From positions 1-8,069 of the forward strand of contig JAKAWM010000111.1 in the NCBI GenBank assembly GCA_021827285.1: a DNA stretch of 8,069 nucleotides, given 5' to 3'. Positions 1 through 4,942 of the stretch are shown here, piece after piece (the first letter of the stretch is position 1; the number at the start of each line of letters is the position of its first letter). Source of the DNA: Actinomycetes bacterium (GTDB lineage: Bacteria > Actinomycetota > Acidimicrobiia > Acidimicrobiales > Palsa-688). The notes beneath the pieces are model-generated. The model saw only the letters and a program-made list of their open reading frames with translations, had not been told where the DNA came from and searched no databases. The position numbers and the translations under genes were made by a program.

Positions 1-1
1 G

Positions 2-640
2 GGGAAGTCCACCTTCCTGCGCTGCATCAACCACCTAGAGAAGGTAGACGGGGGCCGGCTCACCGTGGGCGGGCACCTGGTCGGTTACCGCCAGCAGGGC
101 GGGCGGTTGTACGAGCTGCGGGACCGGGAGGTGTGCCGGAGAAGAGCAGAAGTGGGGATGGTGTTCCAGCATTTCAACCTGTTCCCCCACATGACCGCGC
201 TCGACAATGTGACCATCGGGCCGGTCCGGGTAAAGGGCGAGCCAAAGGCCGCGGCCGAGGACCGGGCGCGCCAACTTTTGACGCGCGTCGGGCTGGCAGA
301 CAAGGTCAGTGCCTACCCTCGCCAGCTGTCCGGAGGCCAGCAACAACGGGTGGCCATCGCCCGTGCCCTGGCCATGCAACCCAAGTTGATGCTCTTTGAC
401 GAGCCTACGTCCGCCCTCGACCCCGAACTGGTAGGAGACGTGCTGGAGGTCATGCGGTCACTGGCCGAAGAGGGTATGACAATGGTCGTGGTGACCCACG
501 AGATGGGCTTCGCCCGCGAGGTTGGCGACAGCCTGGTGTTCATGGACCAGGGGGTCGTGGTCGAGTCGGGGCCACCCAAGGAGGTGCTATCCAAACCCAG
601 ACAGGAGAGGACTCAGGCTTTCCTTTCCCGGATATTGTAG
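2..640 (+). CDS. Amino-acid ABC transporter ATP-binding protein, 5'-truncated by the window edge
   Basis: This is the ATPase subunit of an ABC importer, which acts as a dimer on the inner face of the membrane to power substrate uptake. The visible 212 residues begin inside Walker A (GKST, residues 1-4), so roughly 35-45 N-terminal residues are missing. In order one sees a Q-loop (QHFNLFPH, from residue 56), the signature LSGGQQQRVAIARAL (109-123), Walker B with its catalytic glutamate (LMLFDEPTSALD, Glu134) and the switch histidine (VTHEMG, His166). The strict LSGGQQQR signature, the FNLFPHMTALDN stretch and the GYRQQGGRLYELR insertion before MVFQ are typical of the polar amino-acid (GlnQ/HisP) subfamily; substrate cannot be read from an ATPase. 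No permease or binding-protein gene lies downstream, so any partners are upstream, outside the window. The end matches the family's usual C-terminus. The subfamily call is firm; the exact substrate is unknown. Confidence 0.93.
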   Translation, partial: GKSTFLRCINHLEKVDGGRLTVGGHLVGYRQQGGRLYELRDREVCRRRAEVGMVFQHFNLFPHMTALDNVTIGPVRVKGEPKAAAEDRARQLLTRVGLADKVSAYPRQLSGGQQQRVAIARALAMQPKLMLFDEPTSALDPELVGDVLEVMRSLAEEGMTMVVVTHEMGFAREVGDSLVFMDQGVVVESGPPKEVLSKPRQERTQAFLSRIL

Positions 641-670
641 AGCAGCCGGCCGAGCGCTGGCCTTTAGCTC

Positions 671-675
671 AGGAG
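671..675 (+). promoter_or_regulatory. Ribosome binding site of the small unknown gene
   Basis: AGGAG lies 10 bases before the ATG at 686. An in-frame TAG at 665-667 separates this reading frame from the preceding ABC gene, which uses the same frame, so the ATG at 686 is the first good start after the stop. This supports an independently translated gene rather than readthrough. Confidence 0.55.
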
Positions 676-685
676 TGAAGCCGAA

Positions 686-1117
686 ATGCGAGCCAACTAC
701 TCGATCCGAGCCGTTGCTTCACCGGCAGTGGCCGCAGCCTGCGCCACCTGGCTGCACGGCCTGATCTACATGAACATCAGCACGAGCGGGCAGTCCACCG
801 CGGGCGTTTTCCGCTTGGCCCTGGCGGAAAGCCCCCTTTGGAACTCACTCAATGGCGCCCTCATCGAAACGGCCGGGTCGGTACAGCACGATTTCTCCCA
901 GGATCTCGGTGAGATCCAAGCGGTAAACCGTCAATGGCAGGACTTCAGTGGCCAGGTGGCCAATTTTGACGACACCCTCAATAACCAGCAGCTTGTACAG
1001 GATCCCTCCACGGGGAAACTGTACGAAGCACCCTACTCATCTTACCGGGTCGGTCCCAGTGGCCCTGGTTATTACCTCGCCGACGGGCAGCGGTTAAACT
1101 CGGTGCAGCGGCCCTGA
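686..1117 (+). CDS. Hypothetical protein of 143 residues
   Basis: I do not recognise this gene with certainty. It has a plausible ribosome binding site and a codon pattern with mostly G/C third positions, so it is probably really translated. The N-terminal 30 residues are Ala-rich and mildly hydrophobic (about residues 9-29) but do not form a clear signal peptide or membrane helix. The middle is polar and Gln/Asn-rich. The C-terminus contains VQDPSTGKLYEAP followed by GPSGPGYYLADGQRL. This Asp-Pro-x-Thr-Gly-x-x-Tyr-x-x-Pro pattern resembles the C-terminal end of longer uncharacterised bacterial proteins, so the gene may be a shortened relative or a detached C-terminal domain. Its base composition is visibly less GC-rich than its neighbours. 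It follows the ABC ATPase by 45 bases on the same strand and its stop is only 5 bases from the end of the opposing delta' gene. Function is unknown. Confidence 0.6.
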   Translation: MRANYSIRAVASPAVAAACATWLHGLIYMNISTSGQSTAGVFRLALAESPLWNSLNGALIETAGSVQHDFSQDLGEIQAVNRQWQDFSGQVANFDDTLNNQQLVQDPSTGKLYEAPYSSYRVGPSGPGYYLADGQRLNSVQRP

Positions 1118-1122
1118 CACCT

Positions 1123-2211
1123 TCAGGCCAAGCGTCCCAGTCGCACCAGCAGGGCCTGTAACGCCAGTAATTCGCCGGGATTGTACGCTAGGTCGGCGGA
1201 CAACCCATCTATGATCCGCACCGCCTCGGCGGCGCGGGGGGCGGCCATGGCGCCGGCCACGGCCCGGTCCCGATAGGCGCCGGCCAAGACGGCGAGGCCG
1301 GCCCGTAGCTCATCGGTCCTCTGGCGCCGCTGCTCACGCCGGTGACGCTCCTCCAGTACCTTCGAGCTGCCAGCGCCCTTCCACCGGCCCGTCGCCGCCT
1401 TGCCGTTCACCCGGACAGCGCTGGCCTCCCAAGACGCTGCCTCAGCCAGCTCCGCCTCTTGCCGGGCCAAAAGGGGCGCAGAGCTCCTTTCCACCGACCC
1501 GAGCAGCTCCTTGGCCAGCTGGGTGATCGTGTGCCCGGTGGCGTCCAGGCGGGCAGGGACCGACGCCCAGGCCTCCCGGCGCGCCATGGCCTCGGGGTCC
1601 GACGCCAACAACCTGGCTCGGTCCAGGCGCCCCAAGGAAAGGCGCGCCAGCACACCGGCGCGGTCGGCGGGCACCCCGCCTGCCTCCAGCGCGGCCGTGA
1701 TGTCCTCCTCCCTCAGCGGGCGCAAGTCAACTCGCACGCAGCGGCTAGCGATAGTGGCCAGTTCGGGCGGGACCAGGTCAGCCAGGAGGATGAAGATGGT
1801 AGAAGCGGTCGGCTCCTCGATCGTCTTCAGGAGCGCCGGGGCGGCCTCGCGCGCCAGGTGCAGATCCGCCAGCACGATGACCTTGCGCCCCGCTTCGACC
1901 GGGCCCATGGCAGCCAGCCGGGTGACCTGGCGCGCCTGGGCAATCGTGAGCGCAGGCCCTTCCCGTTCGAACACCACGAGGTCCGGATGCGTGCCCCGCC
2001 CCACTCGCTCGCACACTTCGCAGCCATCGTCGCCGTGACCGGGGCAGAGCAGGCGAGCCGCGAACCAGGATGCGGACGCCATTTTGCCTGCACCCGGCGG
2101 GCCGACCAGCAGGTAGGCGTGTACAGGATTGGACGCCGCGGCGCGCAGGACCTGGACCGCGGCGTCCTGACCGACCAAAGGGGCCGGCCACTTCTCCGGT
2201 GCCGCCATCAT
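1123..2211 (-). CDS. holB: DNA polymerase III subunit delta'
   Basis: This is the delta' subunit of the clamp-loader complex, which opens and loads the beta sliding clamp on primed DNA. The 362-residue protein starts with a clamp-loader AAA+ domain: LVGQDAAVQVLRAA (12-25), then HAYLLVGPPGAGK, a P-loop at 37-43 followed by Met instead of Ser/Thr. A zinc-module-like stretch follows with Cys56, Cys64 and Cys67 and then GTHPDLVV. ALLKTIEEP (126-134) corresponds to the Walker B/sensor region, and SRC (157-159) is the conserved clamp-loader motif. The C-terminal half (roughly 205-362) is helical and charged, with a basic EERHRREQRRQRTDELR stretch near 287-303. The start ATG overlaps the tmk stop as ATGA; a second ATG follows directly, so the start could be 3 bases later. 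GGGAGG (2227-2222) is the ribosome binding site. The degenerate P-loop fits the family, where delta' usually does not hydrolyse ATP. It is the last gene of the kinase-regulator-tmk-holB block. Confidence 0.93.
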   Translation of the reverse strand: MMAAPEKWPAPLVGQDAAVQVLRAAASNPVHAYLLVGPPGAGKMASASWFAARLLCPGHGDDGCEVCERVGRGTHPDLVVFEREGPALTIAQARQVTRLAAMGPVEAGRKVIVLADLHLAREAAPALLKTIEEPTASTIFILLADLVPPELATIASRCVRVDLRPLREEDITAALEAGGVPADRAGVLARLSLGRLDRARLLASDPEAMARREAWASVPARLDATGHTITQLAKELLGSVERSSAPLLARQEAELAEAASWEASAVRVNGKAATGRWKGAGSSKVLEERHRREQRRQRTDELRAGLAVLAGAYRDRAVAGAMAAPRAAEAVRIIDGLSADLAYNPGELLALQALLVRLGRLA

Positions 2212-2795
2212 GTGCCGACCGCCTCCCTGACGCGCTCGGCTACCTCCTCGACCCTCCCGCGGCCGTCAACCACCCGCCAACGCTGGGGGTCGGCTGCGGC
2301 CAGCTTTCTGAAGCCGGCCTGGACTCGCTCCAAGAACTCGTCCCCTTCGGCCTCGATGCGGTCGGTCGCGCAGGACCGTCGAGCCCGGCCCTGTTCAACC
2401 GGGACATCGAGCAACACCACCACATCAGGCACGCGGTGCCCAGTGGCCCAGCCATCGAAGGAGGCCAACTCGGCCAGGTCGAGGCCCCGTCCGTAGCCCT
2501 GGTACGCAAGCGTGCTGCCCGAGTAGCGGTCGCACACCACGTCGTGGCCCTGCGCCAAGGCCGGCTCGACGACCTCGGCCACGTGTTGTGCTCGTGCCGC
2601 CAAGAGCATCAGAGCCTCGGCTTTGGCCACCGGCGCAGGCAGCGAAGGGTCGAGCAGCAAGCGCCGCAGAGCCTCACCCACGGCGGTACCACCGGGCTCC
2701 CGGGTCAAAACGGCACCCAGATCCTCCGCCAAAAGCCGAGCCTGGGTGGTCTTACCGGAGGCTTCACCGCCTTCTATGACAATCAAACGGGCCAC
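2208..2795 (-). CDS. tmk: Thymidylate kinase
   Basis: This enzyme phosphorylates dTMP to dTDP using ATP, the committed step of dTTP supply, in the cytoplasm. The 195-residue length is close to the usual 200-215. It shows the P-loop GGEASGKTT (9-17), the TREPGGT motif (31-37) for substrate binding, the DRY motif (Asp89-Arg90-Tyr91), SGSTLAYQGYGRGL (92-105) around the thymidine pocket, VVLLDVPVE (126-134) and a lid segment DRIEAEGDEFLERV (145-158). The start is GTG at 2795; an in-frame TAG only 10 bases upstream (2807-2805) leaves no room for an earlier start, and the protein begins exactly as expected for the family (MARLIVIEGG). I see no clear Shine-Dalgarno sequence. The regulator gene stops 4 bases upstream, so translation probably depends on coupling. 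The 3' end overlaps holB by 4 bases. Confidence 0.95.
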   Translation of the reverse strand: MARLIVIEGGEASGKTTQARLLAEDLGAVLTREPGGTAVGEALRRLLLDPSLPAPVAKAEALMLLAARAQHVAEVVEPALAQGHDVVCDRYSGSTLAYQGYGRGLDLAELASFDGWATGHRVPDVVVLLDVPVEQGRARRSCATDRIEAEGDEFLERVQAGFRKLAAADPQRWRVVDGRGRVEEVAERVREAVGT

Positions 2796-2799
2796 GGGT

Positions 2800-3450
2800 T
2801 CAAGCTAGCCGCCGCTCCTGGGCCCAGCGGGTCAGCTGGTAGCGGTTGGAGAGCTGCAGTTTTCGCAGCACCGCCGACACATGAGTCTCCACCGTTTTTA
2901 CAGAGATAAACAGCTCGCGCGCGGCTTCCTTGTAGGCGTAGCCGCGGGCGATCAGCCGCAGGACTTCACGCTCGCGCGCCGTCAACTGGTCCATTTCCGG
3001 GTCAAAATGCAAAGGTACTTCCGGCGTGGCGGCAAAAGCGTCCAGCACGAAGCCCGCCAGCCGGGGCGAGAAGACGGCATCGCCACCAGCTACCAGCTGC
3101 AGTGCCTCTACAAGCTCAGCGGTCGATATGGTCTTGGTCACGTAGCCTCGGGCACCGGCCCTGATAGCCGAGAGCACGTCCGCGGGCGCATCCGAGACCG
3201 ATAACGCGAGGAAAACGATGTCCGGATGGGTGCTCCTCACCTGCCTGATCACTTCCGGGCCTCCCCCGTCGGGCATGTGGACGTCCACGAGCACCACGTC
3301 TGGCGCCAGCAAGCGTATTTCCCGCACGGCGCTGTCCACGTCCCCTGCCTCGCCCGCCACCTCGATGCTGCCCGCGCCCACCAGCTCGTGGCGCACCCCG
3401 GAGCGGAACAGCTGGTGATCGTCAACGACAAATACGCGCAACTTGCTCAC
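2800..3450 (-). CDS. NarL/LuxR-family response regulator
   Basis: This is a DNA-binding response regulator, predicted to be phosphorylated by the kinase encoded immediately upstream. The receiver domain (about 3-120) has the acidic pair Asp10-Asp11, the phosphoacceptor Asp56 (VLVDVHMPDGGG), the switch Ser84 and the conserved Lys106 (GYVTKTIS). A short linker rich in Pro, Phe and Asp (about 130-150) leads to a LuxR-type helix-turn-helix: LTAREREVLRLIARGYAYKE and then ISVKTVETHVSAVLRKL, ending near residue 204. All residues needed for phosphotransfer signalling appear intact. The start is GTG, overlapping the kinase stop as GTGA; GGGGGA seven bases upstream (3463-3458) can serve as ribosome binding site. 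The protein is 216 residues, normal for the family. It belongs to the LiaR/VraR/NarL type by architecture. Its target promoters cannot be read directly, but the repeat-rich divergent region at 4809-4942 is the obvious candidate. Confidence 0.94.
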   Translation of the reverse strand: MSKLRVFVVDDHQLFRSGVRHELVGAGSIEVAGEAGDVDSAVREIRLLAPDVVLVDVHMPDGGGPEVIRQVRSTHPDIVFLALSVSDAPADVLSAIRAGARGYVTKTISTAELVEALQLVAGGDAVFSPRLAGFVLDAFAATPEVPLHFDPEMDQLTAREREVLRLIARGYAYKEAARELFISVKTVETHVSAVLRKLQLSNRYQLTRWAQERRLA

Positions 3451-4808
3451 AGCACGGTCCCCCGCGGCATTTGCATGGCGACCTCGGTCCCTTGGCCGAG
3501 CGCGCTGCGGACCGAGGCCTTACCTCCCTGGCGCTCAACCCGAGCACGGATCGACTCACTGATCCCCTTGCGGTCGGGGGGAACGGCCTCCGGGTCGAAG
3601 CCCCGCCCCCGGTCACGCACGAAGATCGAGATGGACAGAGGTTCAACTTCGGCGAACACCGAGATGACCTCGGCCCCGGACCATTTAGCCGCGTTGACGG
3701 CCGCCTCCCGGGTGGCGGCCACCAGGGCATCCAAGCGTTCGTCGAGAGGGCAGTCCCCCACCGTCACCACTTCAACGCGAGCGCCATGGTCTGCTTCAAT
3801 GTCTCGTTGCAGGGACGCGACGGCTCCAGCCAGCGTCGTCGCTGCCCCCGCAAAAAGCGGGCCGGCCGGCGCCCCGCCGAACAGCCAAGCTCGTAGCTGT
3901 CGCTCCTGCACCCGCGCCAGCCTCTTCACCTGCTGGGAGTCGTCCGCGTTGCGCTGTATCAAGGCCAGGGTCTGGAGCACCGAGTCGTGGAGGTGCGAGG
4001 CAACCTCGGCTCGCTCCTCAGCCCGGGCACGCTGGCGCCGCTCGGCAGCTAGTTCCCGGCCCAAGCGTAACCACCAAGGGGCGAGGACCAGGGCAAAGCC
4101 GCCCACAACGGCCAGGGCGCCCAACAATAACCGGAGGTCGGTCCCGCTCAGGTGCGTGGGGGCGAGGAAGGCAGAGCTGCCCGCCCCCACCAGCGCCACC
4201 CCGACCGCCAGGCGGCAAGAGGCGATCAGCAAGCGCCTGCGGGTGGGGACCGCGGACGAATTAGCCCCCGAAAGCTGGTTAGCCAAATGTTGCAGCGCCT
4301 CCCGGTCGCCAGTACCGGCGTGGCGCCATACCGCCACCAGCCCGGCCAGGGCCACCCCACCTGGAGCCACCATGCCGAGGGGTGCACCCACGCCGGCAAT
4401 GCCCGCCGCCACCATCACGGCGGCAATCCCGCTGGCCACCGCCAATACCAGGGGCAAAGTGCGCCGGTCCGACGTGGCCCGGCGGGCGATCGGCCCTTGC
4501 TCGCCCTCGGCCGGGATGAACAGCCACAGCAGCACGTAGGCGGCCAGGCCGGTGCCGCCGGCGAAGCCGAGGACGACGAAGGCGATCCTCACCGCGGTGG
4601 CCGTTACACCAAAGACGTCGGCCAGCATGCCCGCCACACCCGCCACGACCCGCGGTCTCTGGACGCGCCGCAGCCTGGACCAGGTCTTCTTGCTCTCCGC
4701 GGGTATCACGGGACGGCCTGCGACGGCCCCAACCGGCACCGCCGCAGCTTGCGGGGGCGCTTCGGGGGGTGACCAGCGGTAGGCGGGCTGGTGGGCCACA
4801 GTGTCCAT
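3447..4808 (-). CDS. PspC-domain sensor histidine kinase
   Basis: This is a membrane histidine kinase of the HPK7 (NarX/LiaS-like) class with an N-terminal PspC domain. Residues 1-40 are Pro/Ala-rich and cytoplasmic. A PspC domain covers about 44-102 (RPRVVAGVAGMLADVFGV, then a hydrophobic helix ending in LLWLFIPAEGEQ). Further predicted membrane segments lie near 118-143, 146-162, 193-216 and 226-247. A short linker leads to the HisKA_3 dimerisation domain, AEERAEVASHLHDSVLQTL, with phosphoacceptor His274. The ATPase domain has an N-box with Glu368 and Asn372 (REAAVNAAKWSG), the G1 box RDRGRGFDP (398-406), and KGISESIRARVERQGG leading to a GQGTEV motif (438-443). The N-box has Trp where His is common. 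The KGISESI..R.ERQGG pattern is what I recall for actinobacterial PspC kinases. AGGTGA (4818-4813) sits 4 bases before the ATG and fixes the start. It heads the minus-strand operon and diverges from the PspC/LiaF-like gene. Confidence 0.93.
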   Translation of the reverse strand: MDTVAHQPAYRWSPPEAPPQAAAVPVGAVAGRPVIPAESKKTWSRLRRVQRPRVVAGVAGMLADVFGVTATAVRIAFVVLGFAGGTGLAAYVLLWLFIPAEGEQGPIARRATSDRRTLPLVLAVASGIAAVMVAAGIAGVGAPLGMVAPGGVALAGLVAVWRHAGTGDREALQHLANQLSGANSSAVPTRRRLLIASCRLAVGVALVGAGSSAFLAPTHLSGTDLRLLLGALAVVGGFALVLAPWWLRLGRELAAERRQRARAEERAEVASHLHDSVLQTLALIQRNADDSQQVKRLARVQERQLRAWLFGGAPAGPLFAGAATTLAGAVASLQRDIEADHGARVEVVTVGDCPLDERLDALVAATREAAVNAAKWSGAEVISVFAEVEPLSISIFVRDRGRGFDPEAVPPDRKGISESIRARVERQGGKASVRSALGQGTEVAMQMPRGTVL

Positions 4809-4840
4809 GGTGTCACCTGGAGGCGGGCTGGTGCGACCAG
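4772..4840. promoter_or_regulatory. Repeat cluster around the kinase start, possible operator
   Basis: The 13-base word AGGCGGGCTGGTG occurs twice, at 4781-4793 and 4821-4833, exactly 40 bases apart and on either side of the kinase start codon. The second copy runs into a perfect inverted repeat CTGGT-GCG-ACCAG (4828-4840). The first copy is preceded by ACCAG (4772-4776), giving a second ACCAG/CTGGT inverted pair with an 11-base spacer. NarL/LuxR-type regulators bind imperfect inverted repeats, so autoregulation of the divergent genes is conceivable. No known operator consensus is matched, and part of the cluster is coding sequence, so the function is an inference. Confidence 0.3.
4813..4818 (-). 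promoter_or_regulatory. Ribosome binding site of the histidine kinase gene
   Basis: On the minus strand AGGTGA lies 4 bases before the ATG at 4808. It is a strong match to the anti-Shine-Dalgarno sequence at a slightly short distance, and supports this ATG as the start of the kinase gene and first start of the operon. Confidence 0.6.
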
Positions 4841-4913
4841 GAAAAGCCCGGTTCGGCCCGGGTAGGCTGGCCAGGGGTTCTCGGGGTTTTCCCAGGGCTT
4901 ACCCCAATAGAAA

Positions 4914-4933
4914 ATCGCCCCGGTTGGGGCGAT
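4914..4933. promoter_or_regulatory. Perfect hairpin in the divergent intergenic region
   Basis: ATCGCCCC (4914-4921) and GGGGCGAT (4926-4933) form a perfect 8-bp stem with a four-base GGTT loop, ending 9 bases before the PspC/LiaF-like ATG. In plus-strand RNA the 3' arm covers the G-rich stretch that is the only candidate ribosome-binding sequence, so the hairpin could restrain translation. In minus-strand RNA the stem is followed by TTTTCTATT, which resembles an intrinsic terminator that would stop antisense or topA readthrough before the kinase gene. Both readings are inferences from the fold. Confidence 0.5.
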
Positions 4934-4942
4934 CATCGGCTC

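Noticed and set aside
641..670. GGCC/AGCGCT self-complementary stretch after the ABC gene as a terminator
   Set aside because: The inner palindrome leaves no loop and there is only a short TTT after it; the fold is too weak to call.
1342..2496. Long plus-strand open frame of 384 codons opposite holB and tmk
   Set aside because: It lies antisense to two clearly recognisable genes, is Arg/Pro/Gly-rich as expected of a GC-rich shadow frame, and has no domain signature.
3226..4539. Long plus-strand open frame of 437 codons opposite the regulator and kinase
   Set aside because: Antisense shadow of the two-component genes; Ser/Arg/Ala-rich composition without motifs.
4769..4942. Upstream extension of the PspC/LiaF-like reading frame by 58 codons
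   Set aside because: It would overlap the divergent kinase start, runs through the repeat-rich intergenic region, and lacks family-like sequence; the ATG at 4943 gives a typical Pro-rich PspC-protein N-terminus.
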